Assembly (NCBI GenBank): GCA_016215085.1
Contig: JACRMD010000072.1
Span: 1 to 14,606, forward strand
Source of the DNA: Solirubrobacterales bacterium
GTDB taxonomy: Bacteria > Actinomycetota > Thermoleophilia > Solirubrobacterales > Solirubrobacteraceae
DNA length: 14,606 nucleotides
Reading direction: 5' to 3'
The notes beneath the pieces were generated by a model. The model saw nothing but the letters and a program-made list of their open reading frames with translations. It searched no databases and was not told the DNA's origin. Within the stretch, counting starts at the first letter, position 1; each line of letters begins with the position of its first letter. This document shows, in pieces, positions 6,718-12,864 of this stretch. A program made the position numbers and the translations under genes.

Positions 6718-6743
6718 GGCACGTACTGCCGCTCCGGCGGTGC

Positions 6744-6760
6744 TCCGACGCCTTGTAGGC
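6744..6760 (+). promoter_or_regulatory. BlaI-like operator dyad, site 6
   Basis: TCCGAC-N5-GTAGGC (4 of 6 arm match), overlapping the -10 TAGGCT and ending 8 nt before the ATG at 6769. It is the weakest copy, since its proximal arm is also the -10, but the distal arm equals that of site 1. Confidence 0.45.
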
Positions 6761-6761
6761 T
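6756..6761 (+). promoter_or_regulatory. -10 element of a leaderless promoter
   Basis: TAGGCT plus 7 nt (TGGGGGC) to the ATG at 6769. The hexamer and spacing are identical to those at 698-711. Confidence 0.55.
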
Positions 6762-6768
6762 TGGGGGC

Positions 6769-7398
6769 ATGCGGATCTCCAAGTACACCATGCTGCGCGC
6801 ACTGGTCCTCGTCGCCCTGCTGGTCGCGACGACCGTGCTCGCCGCGTGCGGTGGCGACGACGGGGAGAACGAGAGCATGGCCGGCAACGGCACCGACCTC
6901 GCGTTCATCGAGGGCATGATCCCGCACCATCGCGACGCCGTCGACATGGCGAAGGTCGCCCAGGACCGGGCGCAGAGCCGCTTCGTCAAGGACCTGGCCC
7001 AGGACATCATCAAGACGCAGAACGCCGAGATCGCCGTCATGGAGCGGATCAAGGACGACCTGTCGGGCGTGAAGGCTCAGGACCTCGGCGTGTCCGAGCA
7101 CGACATGGGCATGGACAACGACTTGAAGTCGCTGAAGTCCGCCGACCCGTTCGACCGCGAGTTCATCGACATGATGATCCCGCACCACCAAGGCGCCATC
7201 CGGATGGCCCACGTCGAGCTGAGCAAGGGCGGCAGCGAGGCGCTGAAGAACATCGCCAAGGACGTGGTCGCCGCCCAGTCGCGCGAGATCAAGGCGATGA
7301 ACGAGCACCGCAAGGCCGAGTACGGCGCGCCGTCCCCCGCCGGAGGCGTCCCCGAGGACATGCCCGGCGGCGAGGACATGAGCGACCACGGGATGTGA
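6769..7398 (+). CDS. DUF305 family lipoprotein
   Basis: A 209-aa lipoprotein with signal peptide and lipobox VLAAC (Cys26). It has the two ferritin-like DUF305 halves, each marked by MIPHH: EGMIPHHRDAVDMA (about 48-61) and DMMIPHHQGAIRMA in the second half, followed by helices with repeated Met and His. The tail is Met/Asp-rich (EDMPGGEDMSDHGM). DUF305 proteins are exported and often accompany copper or silver handling genes; the His and Met residues suggest metal binding, but a defined activity is not established. ATG 6769 is 7 nt after a TAGGCT -10. The gene stands alone between the M56 gene and the SHOCT operon, with a BlaI-like dyad over its promoter. Confidence 0.92.
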   Translation: MRISKYTMLRALVLVALLVATTVLAACGGDDGENESMAGNGTDLAFIEGMIPHHRDAVDMAKVAQDRAQSRFVKDLAQDIIKTQNAEIAVMERIKDDLSGVKAQDLGVSEHDMGMDNDLKSLKSADPFDREFIDMMIPHHQGAIRMAHVELSKGGSEALKNIAKDVVAAQSREIKAMNEHRKAEYGAPSPAGGVPEDMPGGEDMSDHGM

Positions 7399-7399
7399 C

Positions 7400-7442
7400 C
7401 TTGATCGACTCTTGATCGTGCCGATGCCCGCCGCTTGATGCG
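7400..7442 (+). promoter_or_regulatory. Tandem direct repeats, likely response-regulator sites
   Basis: CTTGATCG at 7400-7407 and again at 7411-7418 (11-bp period), with CTTGATGCG at 7434-7442 (23 bp further). An 11-bp direct-repeat period is typical of OmpR/PhoB-family sites. TACGGT (7450-7455) downstream is a plausible -10 for the operon starting at 7491, and the third repeat falls where a -35 contact would be. The operon's own response regulator is the likely binder. Confidence 0.5.
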
Positions 7443-7490
7443 GCGCGCCTACGGTGGGAACCGTCAAGCACACGACGACGGAGGCCCCCG

Positions 7491-7778
7491 ATGATGGACG
7501 GTTGGGATGGCGGCATGGGCACGGGCGGATGGATCCTGATGACGCTCGTGTGGGTCCTGCTGCTGGTGGTGATCATCTGGGCCGTGGCGCAGGTGCTGCC
7601 CGGCCGGCGCGACATGGGCTCCGCCCCGGCGGCCGGCTCCGCTCCGGCGGCCGAGGCGGACGGCGAGACACCGGAGGCGATCCTCGATCGCCGTCTTGCC
7701 CGTGGCGACATCGACGAGCAGACCTACGATCGGCTGCGCGCGAAGCTCAGGCCGCCGGCCGCGGCCGGAGGCCACTGA
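7491..7778 (+). CDS. SHOCT-domain small membrane protein
   Basis: A 95-aa protein. A Gly/Asp/Met-rich start is followed by one membrane helix (about 14-35), an Ala/Pro linker, and a C-terminal SHOCT motif: ETPEAILDRRLARGDIDEQT, then YDRLRAKL. SHOCT motifs are short helical elements thought to mediate oligomerisation. GGAGG (7480-7484) lies 6 nt before the ATG. It is the first gene of an operon with a PepSY-like protein, response regulator and kinase, preceded by tandem direct repeats. Similar SHOCT proteins often neighbour metal transport and two-component genes. Confidence 0.85.
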   Translation: MMDGWDGGMGTGGWILMTLVWVLLLVVIIWAVAQVLPGRRDMGSAPAAGSAPAAEADGETPEAILDRRLARGDIDEQTYDRLRAKLRPPAAAGGH

Positions 7779-7779
7779 G

Positions 7780-8526
7780 ATGCGCTCGACGCGGCTGGCG
7801 CCGGCGCTCGTCCTCGTGGCCGCGCTGGCCCTCCTCGGCGCCACGGTGGCGTGGGCGGTCACGCGCGGCGACGACGGGCACATGCGCGGCTACGATCGCG
7901 GCGCCGGATGGATGATGGGCTACGCACCCGGAGGCGCGGCGGAGCCGGTCGACGGGATCGGCGAGGCCCGTGCGAAGGCCTCGGCATTCGCACGCCGCCT
8001 CGGGCTGCGGGCCGACGAGGTGCTGCGCTTCGAGCGCAACTACTACGTCACGCTCGTCGACCGCTCCGGTCGCGACGCGACCGAGGTGCTCGTCGACCCC
8101 GAGTCCGGCGTCGTGTCGCTGGAGTACGGTCCGGCGATGATGTGGAACACCCGCTACGGCATGGCCGGCGGGCGGACGCGCGGCATGATGGACGGCGCGC
8201 GGATGATGGGCAGCTACGGGCGCGGCATGATGGGCGCCGGCGGCGGCATGATGGGCCAGGGCACCATGATGGGCACGGCCGCCGCGGATCCGGCAGCCGG
8301 CGGTGGCGGGCCGGTGGACCAGGCGGGCGCGCGGTCCCTCGCCCAGCGCCTGGTCGGGGCCCGGGGCGACGGGGTTCGCGTCGCAGACCGCGGCGAGGCC
8401 TTCCCCGGGTACTTCACGTTCGAGACCCTGCGCGAGGGCAAGATCGAGGGCATGATCTCGGTCAACGCGTCCACCGGCGCCGTGTGGCGCCACTGGTGGC
8501 ACGGCGACTTCGTCGGCGAGGCGTGA
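7780..8526 (+). CDS. Exported PepSY-like protein with Met-rich linker
   Basis: A 248-aa protein from ATG 7780, one base after the SHOCT stop and with GGAGG 8 nt upstream; this start gives a clean N-terminal helix (residues 6-27). Two PepSY-like units can be seen: AEPVDGIGEARAKASAFARR to VLVDPESGVVSLEYG (about 55-112) and VDQAGARSLAQRLV to MISVNASTGAVWRHWWHG. Between them is a Gly/Met linker with repeated MM pairs (13 Met within about 50 residues). Such Met clusters suit Cu(I) or Ag(I) binding outside the membrane. PepSY domains often modulate peptidases or sensors, and this gene overlaps the response regulator gene (GTGA), so it may tune the adjacent kinase. Function is inferred, not shown. 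Confidence 0.75.
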   Translation: MRSTRLAPALVLVAALALLGATVAWAVTRGDDGHMRGYDRGAGWMMGYAPGGAAEPVDGIGEARAKASAFARRLGLRADEVLRFERNYYVTLVDRSGRDATEVLVDPESGVVSLEYGPAMMWNTRYGMAGGRTRGMMDGARMMGSYGRGMMGAGGGMMGQGTMMGTAAADPAAGGGGPVDQAGARSLAQRLVGARGDGVRVADRGEAFPGYFTFETLREGKIEGMISVNASTGAVWRHWWHGDFVGEA

Positions 8527-9224
8527 GCGACTCCGACACGCACCAGGGGGCGTCCGGCACCGCAGGCGCCGGGCGCCCTCGCGCGCTGGTCGTGGACGAC
8601 GAGCCCGACCTCGTCCGCGTCGTGTCGGCCTACCTCGAACGTGAGGGCTTCACCGTCAGCAGCGCGCTCGACGGCGAGCGCGCCGTGACGATGGCGCAGG
8701 AGCTCGCGCCGGACGTCGTGCTGCTCGACGTCATGCTTCCCGGCATCGACGGCATCGAGGTCTGCCGCCGCATCCGCGCGTTCAGCGACGCCTACATCGT
8801 GATGCTCACGGCGCGTGGCGACGAGGTCGACAAGATCGTCGGGCTGTCGACCGGCGCCGACGACTACGTCACCAAGCCGTTCTCCCCGGGAGAGCTGATG
8901 GCGCGGATCCGGGCGATGCTGCGGCGCCCGCGCGCGGGCGCCGCCGTCCACGCGGTGCGCAGCTTCGGCGACCTGACCATCGACGTGCCCGCCCGCGAGG
9001 TCCGCCGGGCCGGGGAGCCGGTCGAGCTCACGCCGCGGGAGTTCGCCGTCCTCGACGTCCTCTCCGAGAGCCCGCGCGTCGTCTTCACGCGGGCCGAGCT
9101 GCTCGAGCGCGCGTGGGGCCCGGACTGGTTCGGGGACGAGCACGTGGTGGACGTGCACATCGCCAACCTCCGCGCGAAGCTGGGCGACGATCCGCAGGCG
9201 CCGGGCGCCCTCGCGCGCTCGTGA
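8523..9224 (+). CDS. OmpR-type response regulator with truncated wing
   Basis: A 233-aa regulator. GTG 8523 overlaps the upstream stop by 4 nt. The receiver domain has VVDDEPD (acidic pair Asp25, Asp26), phosphoacceptor Asp69 in VVLLDVMLPGIDG, Thr96 and Lys118 (TKPF). The DNA-binding domain has ELTPREFAVLDVL, the helix EHVVDVHIANLRAKLG, then stops at DDPQAPGALARS. Family members continue with a strand pair like RTVRGVGYRL that forms the wing; it is missing here. The last 16 bases of a 28-bp repeat, also present near the 5' end of this gene, replace it. The protein may have weakened DNA binding, or the locus may be misassembled. The kinase gene overlaps its stop (GTGA). Confidence 0.88.
   Translation: MSDSDTHQGASGTAGAGRPRALVVDDEPDLVRVVSAYLEREGFTVSSALDGERAVTMAQELAPDVVLLDVMLPGIDGIEVCRRIRAFSDAYIVMLTARGDEVDKIVGLSTGADDYVTKPFSPGELMARIRAMLRRPRAGAAVHAVRSFGDLTIDVPAREVRRAGEPVELTPREFAVLDVLSESPRVVFTRAELLERAWGPDWFGDEHVVDVHIANLRAKLGDDPQAPGALARS
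8560..8587 (+). repeat. 28-bp direct repeat, copy 1
   Basis: Exact 28-bp copy of 9192-9219, lying in the N-terminal linker of the response regulator in a different reading frame from copy 2. It begins CCGCAGGCGCCG and ends CGCGCGCT. The bases on both sides differ. Confidence 0.9.
9192..9219 (+). repeat. 28-bp direct repeat, copy 2
   Basis: Exact match to 8560-8587, 632 bp downstream. The first 12 bases encode the expected DPQAP end of the effector domain; the other 16 displace the wing coding sequence, so this looks like the acquired copy. Confidence 0.9.
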
Positions 9225-10342
9225 GGACCCGCCTTCGCCGGAGTCTCGGTTCGCAGCTGCTGCTCGCGCAGCTGCTTGTGGTTCTGGCGGGCGCCGGCAC
9301 CCTGCTGATCACAGCGCTGTCGCTCGGCCCCGCGTTCTTCCGTCACCACGTCCGCGAGGCGCTCGGGACGGTTCCGCCCGACGTCGCGCGTCATCTCGAC
9401 GACGCCTTCGACCAGTCGGTGCTCCTGTCGCTGGGGATCGCCACCGGCGCCGCTGTCCTCACGGCGCTCGCGGTCAGCTGGCTCGTCGCGCGCCGGATCG
9501 TCAGCCCGATCCGCGAGCTCGCCGCCTCGGCGGACCGGATCGCGCACGGCGCCTACGCAGATCGCGTGGCCGTCACCGGCGACGACGAGGTGGCGCAGCT
9601 CGGACGGTCGTTCAACGCCATGGCCACGTCGCTGGACTCCGCGGAACGGCGACGGCGACGACTGCTGTCGGATGTCGCCCATGAGCTGCGGACACCGCTG
9701 GCCACCGTCGACGCCCACCTCGAGGGCATGGCCGACGGCGTCCTGCCCGCCGACGCCGAGACGCTCGCGACCGCCCGTCGCGAGACGGCCCGGATCGCGC
9801 GCCTGGTCGACGACCTCCAGCGCGTGTCCCGCGCCGAGGAGGGCCGGCTCGACCTCGAGGTCCGGCCCGTGCCGCCAGCCGACCTGGTGACGGCCGCGGC
9901 CCGCGCCGCGCGGCCGGCCTTCGAGGCCAAGGGCGTGGCGCTGCAGGTGACCACCGCCGGCGGCGACCTGCCCGCCGTCGCGGTCGACCCGCAGCGGCTC
10001 GTCGAGGTGCTCACCAACCTGTTGGACAACGCGCTGCGGCACACGCCCCCCGGCGGCGAGGTCCGCGTGCGCGCGGCGCTGCGCGGCGGCCGGGTCGAGC
10101 TCGCGGTCGCCGACACGGGCGAGGGCATCGCCGCCGAGGACCTCGATCGCGTCTTCGAGCGCTTCTTCCGCACCGACCCGGCGCGCTCGCGGGCCACCGG
10201 CGGCAGCGGCATCGGCCTGGCCATCGCGCGTGCGCTGGTCGAGGCGCACGGCGGCCGCATCCGGGCGCACAGCGACGGGCCGGGACGAGGCGCCACCTTC
10301 ACCGTCGAGCTCCCCGCCGCAAACGCCGTCGCGAATCCGTAG
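9221..10342 (+). CDS. Sensor histidine kinase (HAMP, HisKA, HATPase)
   Basis: A 373-aa kinase from GTG 9221, overlapping the response regulator stop by 4 nt. TM1 is about 12-34, followed by a short extracytoplasmic loop (about 35-68) containing HH (42-43) and several acidic residues, then TM2 69-90 and HAMP about 91-142. The phosphoacceptor His154 lies in DVAHELRTPLATV. The ATPase domain shows NLLDNALRHTPPGG (N box), ADTGEGI (G1), FERFFRTD (F box) and GGSGIGLAIA (G2), ending FTVELP. The small sensor loop suits ion or envelope sensing, possibly with the PepSY protein. Cognate partner: the regulator just upstream. Confidence 0.93.
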   Translation: MRTRLRRSLGSQLLLAQLLVVLAGAGTLLITALSLGPAFFRHHVREALGTVPPDVARHLDDAFDQSVLLSLGIATGAAVLTALAVSWLVARRIVSPIRELAASADRIAHGAYADRVAVTGDDEVAQLGRSFNAMATSLDSAERRRRRLLSDVAHELRTPLATVDAHLEGMADGVLPADAETLATARRETARIARLVDDLQRVSRAEEGRLDLEVRPVPPADLVTAAARAARPAFEAKGVALQVTTAGGDLPAVAVDPQRLVEVLTNLLDNALRHTPPGGEVRVRAALRGGRVELAVADTGEGIAAEDLDRVFERFFRTDPARSRATGGSGIGLAIARALVEAHGGRIRAHSDGPGRGATFTVELPAANAVANP

Positions 10343-10396
10343 TCCTCCGCGCCGATCCTGTGCCGAACTCCCGACGGTCGAGGTACGGCCCGGGGG

Positions 10397-10402
10397 TATC
10401 GT
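10397..10402 (+). promoter_or_regulatory. -10 element of a leaderless promoter
   Basis: TATCGT plus 7 nt to the GTG at 10410, with no Shine-Dalgarno; same geometry as at 711 and 6769. Confidence 0.5.
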
Positions 10403-10409
10403 CGCCAGC

Positions 10410-10745
10410 GTGCTGACCGTGCTGCGCCACCGCCTGCGACGCCACCGGACGTGGGTCGCCGCGACGCTCGCGGTCCTCGCGCTCGCCGTCACCGCGATCG
10501 GCGCCCACAGCCTGGCGATGTCGGCAGGCATGGACCACCAGCTCGGTGACGCCGTGGCCGTCTGCCTCCTCCTCGCCGGCGGCGCGCTCGCCGCAGGCGT
10601 CGCCGTGGCGGCGGTCCGCCGGCTCGAGCGGCGCCCATGCTGGTCGATCCCCGAACCGGCGACCGCGGCCCGACCGAGCGCGCGCCCCTCGCCGGGGTTC
10701 CTCGTCCGGGCCGGTCCGCCCGGGCCGCTGGTCCTGCGGCTCTGA
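10410..10745 (+). CDS. Hypothetical two-helix membrane protein
   Basis: A 111-aa protein from GTG 10410, chosen because a -10-like TATCGT lies 7 nt upstream. The Arg-rich N-terminus (RHRLRRHR) precedes a helix at about 15-32; MSAGMDHQLGD (36-46) links to a second helix (about 47-67), followed by a Pro/Arg-rich tail to 111. The linker's Met/His residues sit on the outer face and could bind metal, but no family is recognised. It lies between the kinase and the ccdA-like operon and may be transcribed separately from both. Confidence 0.6.
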   Translation: MLTVLRHRLRRHRTWVAATLAVLALAVTAIGAHSLAMSAGMDHQLGDAVAVCLLLAGGALAAGVAVAAVRRLERRPCWSIPEPATAARPSARPSPGFLVRAGPPGPLVLRL

Positions 10746-10754
10746 GGTCGTCGC

Positions 10755-10773
10755 CCCGGCGCCATGCGCCGGG
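10755..10773 (+). terminator. GC-rich hairpin after the 10410 gene
   Basis: CCCGGCGC and GCGCCGGG form a perfect 8-bp stem with a CAT loop, starting 9 nt after the stop at 10745. No U tract follows. Plausible terminator or processing signal before the CcdA operon. Confidence 0.4.
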
Positions 10774-10834
10774 TCCGGCGCCGTGCGTCGCGCGGCGCAC
10801 CCGCGATCCACCTCGAACCCACAAGGACCACCAC

Positions 10835-10885
10835 ATGTCCAATGACCACCACCGCGGGAGCCCGCCATGGGCGAAGCGCTCCTGA
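10835..10885 (+). CDS. Possible 16-aa upstream peptide
   Basis: ATG 10835 to TGA 10883-10885 encodes MSNDHHRGSPPWAKRS. AAGGA lies about 8 nt before it. It overlaps the start of the CcdA-like gene by 19 bases in another frame, so its translation could control ccdA initiation. Short ORFs arise easily by chance here, so confidence is low. Confidence 0.25.
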   Translation: MSNDHHRGSPPWAKRS

Positions 10886-11787
10886 CCGGCTCGGCCCTGG
10901 CTGCCTTCCTGGCGGGCATGGTCGCCTTCTTCGCCCCCTGCTGCGCCTTCGTGATGCTGCCGACCTACCTGGCCAGCGTCGCGGGCGCCAACCGCTGGCG
11001 CACCGCCGCCCTGACCGCCGTGTTCGTCGCCGGCGTCGCCACCATCGTGTGGCCGCTGACGATCGGCGCCGCCGGCCTGTCGCAGCTCATCGCCGCCAAC
11101 CACGAGACGATGTTCGTCCTCGGCGGCACCATGATGCTCGCCGCCGGCGTCGCCACCCTCGGCGGCTGGATGTGGCACCACGCCCCGTCGGCCGGCGGCG
11201 GCGACCCGTCGGGCGTCGTCGGGATCTACCTCATGGGTGTCTTCGCCGGCGCCGCCACCGCCTGCTGCGCCCCGGTGCTCGCCGGCGCCGTCGCCATCGC
11301 CGGCGTCTCCGGCTCCTGGTGGGCCGGCGCCGTGCTCGGCGGCTTCTACCTGCTCGGGCTCGTGACGCCGCTGCTGGTGTCGGCGGCCGGCATCGGCCGG
11401 CTGCGCGGGCGGCTGCACGACCCGCGCGTGAGCCTCGCGCTTCTCGGACGGCAGGTCGAGACGACCGTCGCGCGCATCGTCGGCGGCGTGTCGTTCCTCG
11501 CGCTCGGCACGCTGCTGATCGCGCTGGCCCTGACCGGCAACGCGCGAACGGCGCCTGATGCGCAGAGGGAGTTCGGAGTGTGGCTCTCGGTGCGCGCCGA
11601 CGAGGTCGCCGAGGCCGTCCCTCCGGGTGCCGGGTGGGCGCTCATGCTGGCGCTGGCCACCGGCCTCCTCTACGTGAGCATCCGCGCGCTGCGCCCCTCT
11701 GCTCCCGGCGCCGCGGCCGCCCCGCGACGTCCCGCCCCCGCCCCGCGCTGTCACGAGCACGGGCCCATCGACCACGATCACAGGTGA
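10867..11787 (+). CDS. CcdA/DsbD-like thiol-disulfide transmembrane transporter
   Basis: A 306-aa polytopic membrane protein. It resembles CcdA in having a Cys in the first helix (FFAPCCAFVMLP, Cys25-Cys26) and a second, pseudo-symmetric Cys motif in a later helix (TACCAPVLAG, Cys133-Cys134). CcdA proteins move reducing equivalents from cytoplasmic thioredoxin to extracytoplasmic partners. About six to seven helices can be counted, with the last near 252-266. The tail is Pro/Ala-rich and ends RCHEHGPIDHDHR, a His-rich possible metal site. ATG 10867 has GGAG about 7 nt upstream. It leads an operon with a membrane redoxin (5-nt gap) and a glutaredoxin-like protein, consistent with one electron chain. 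Doubled Cys is unusual for CcdA. Confidence 0.82.
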   Translation: MGEALLTGSALAAFLAGMVAFFAPCCAFVMLPTYLASVAGANRWRTAALTAVFVAGVATIVWPLTIGAAGLSQLIAANHETMFVLGGTMMLAAGVATLGGWMWHHAPSAGGGDPSGVVGIYLMGVFAGAATACCAPVLAGAVAIAGVSGSWWAGAVLGGFYLLGLVTPLLVSAAGIGRLRGRLHDPRVSLALLGRQVETTVARIVGGVSFLALGTLLIALALTGNARTAPDAQREFGVWLSVRADEVAEAVPPGAGWALMLALATGLLYVSIRALRPSAPGAAAAPRRPAPAPRCHEHGPIDHDHR

Positions 11788-11792
11788 GCTCC

Positions 11793-12473
11793 ATGGCACA
11801 TCGACAGGAAGAGAAGGAAGCGCGGCGCCAGGAGCGCCTGCGCCATGAGGCCGAGGCCGCACACAAGGAAGCGCGGGACCGCCGGGTGCGGCGCGCGGGG
11901 TATGGGGCGGTGGCGGCCATCGCCGCGACGCTCCTCGTGCTCGCTGTCGTCCTCGGCGGAGGTCGCTCGGCCTCCCCCGGACCACCGGAGCATCCTGCGA
12001 CGGCCGCCGGCGAAGGGCCGGCGGTCGGGATGACCGCCCCGGCGTTCTCGCTCACCGACGCGACGAGCGGTCGCCAGGTCACGGCCGCTGGACTACGCGG
12101 GCGCAAGACGCTGCTCTTCTTCAGCGAAGGGGTGTCGTGCCAGGCATGCCTCGTGCAGGCCGCCGACCTCGAGCGCTCCGGAGCGCTGAAGAAGGCGGGG
12201 ATCGACCTCGTCAGCGTGAGCACCGACGACGCCGACACGCTCGGGCAGGCGGCCGCCCAGTACGGCATCCGGTCGCCGATGCTGGCGGACCCCAGTACGG
12301 AGATGTCATCGGCCTACGGGATGCTCGGCCACGGCGGCATGGGGCATCCGCAGACCGACGGCCACGCGTTCATGCTGCTCGACGAAGCCGGCAAGGTGCG
12401 CTGGCACCAGGCCTACCAGGAGATGTACGTCAAGACCGACAAGCTCCTGCGCGACATGGGAAAGGCGGCCTGA
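11793..12473 (+). CDS. Membrane-anchored redoxin (AhpC/TSA-like, CxxC)
   Basis: A 226-aa protein. Residues 1-34 are very polar and coiled-coil-like (Glu/Arg/Lys/His), then a single helix (about 36-55) anchors it, leaving the C-terminal thioredoxin fold outside the membrane. The redoxin begins at GMTAPAFSLTDA (79-90); SEGVSCQACLVQ (111-122) carries the Cys116-Cys119 pair at the end of the first strand, then ADLERSGALKKAGIDLVSVS and the helix to YGIRSPMLADPS follow. A Met/His-rich insert (GMLGHGGMGHPQTDGH) precedes the last strands. It is likely reduced by the CcdA-like protein encoded 5 nt upstream. The substrate could be peroxide or oxidised exported thiols; neither is decided here. Confidence 0.8.
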   Translation: MAHRQEEKEARRQERLRHEAEAAHKEARDRRVRRAGYGAVAAIAATLLVLAVVLGGGRSASPGPPEHPATAAGEGPAVGMTAPAFSLTDATSGRQVTAAGLRGRKTLLFFSEGVSCQACLVQAADLERSGALKKAGIDLVSVSTDDADTLGQAAAQYGIRSPMLADPSTEMSSAYGMLGHGGMGHPQTDGHAFMLLDEAGKVRWHQAYQEMYVKTDKLLRDMGKAA

Positions 12474-12727
12474 TGCGCGAGCTCGTCCTGCTCACCGAGC
12501 CCGACTGCCACCTCTGCGGACACGGGCGCTCGGTCCTCGACGGCCTCGCCGCCGAGGGGTTGCTCAGCTGGCGTGAGGTGCGCGGCGGCGATGACGAGGG
12601 CATGCGGCTCAGCGCGCTCGCCCCGCCTCTGCGCCCCGTGCTCTTCGACCGCGACGGTGTGGTGGTCGCCTACGGGCGGCTCTCCGAGAAGCGGCTGCGG
12701 AAGCGACTCGCTCGCGCCGTCGCCTGA
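12473..12727 (+). CDS. Glutaredoxin-like (DUF836) small redox protein
   Basis: An 84-aa cytoplasmic protein with a short thioredoxin-fold core: ELVLLTEPDCHLCGHGRS gives the first strand and the CHLC active site (Cys12, Cys15), followed by a helix, a strand (LSWREVRGGDDE) and the PPLRPVLFDRDGVVVAYGRL cis-Pro and strand pair. Its ATG overlaps the redoxin TGA by one base (TGATG). Position suggests it may feed electrons to the CcdA-like transporter or protect cytoplasmic thiols. It is the last gene before a strong hairpin. Confidence 0.82.
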   Translation: MRELVLLTEPDCHLCGHGRSVLDGLAAEGLLSWREVRGGDDEGMRLSALAPPLRPVLFDRDGVVVAYGRLSEKRLRKRLARAVA

Positions 12728-12730
12728 GCT

Positions 12731-12748
12731 TGGGCAGGTGGTTGCCCA
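12731..12748 (+). terminator. Small hairpin after the redox operon
   Basis: TGGGCA and TGCCCA pair around a 6-nt loop (12737-12742), just after the stop at 12727. It probably works with the stronger hairpin at 12759. Confidence 0.4.
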
Positions 12749-12758
12749 GGGTTTGAGT

Positions 12759-12786
12759 CCCGGGGCCGGAGCGATCCGGCCCCGGG
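12759..12786 (+). terminator. Strong terminator hairpin, 12-bp stem, GCGA loop
   Basis: CCCGGGGCCGGA and TCCGGCCCCGGG are perfectly complementary around GCGA, a GNRA-type tetraloop. It lies about 30 nt after the glutaredoxin stop. No U tract follows, as is common in GC-rich actinobacteria. From 12787 to about 12865 I see nothing further. Confidence 0.7.
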
Positions 12787-12864
12787 CGCGGTCGGGCCCG
12801 GCGGCGCACCGGGCGCATCGCGCCGGATCGGCCCTCGCTGGCGCGGCGTGGCTGGGGGACGCGG

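Noticed and set aside
12741..12762. tRNA T-arm-like segment (GGGTTTGAGTCCC), possible attachment site
   Set aside because: Only 3 bp of stem pair, no acceptor, anticodon or D arm is present, and the bases belong to two terminator hairpins.
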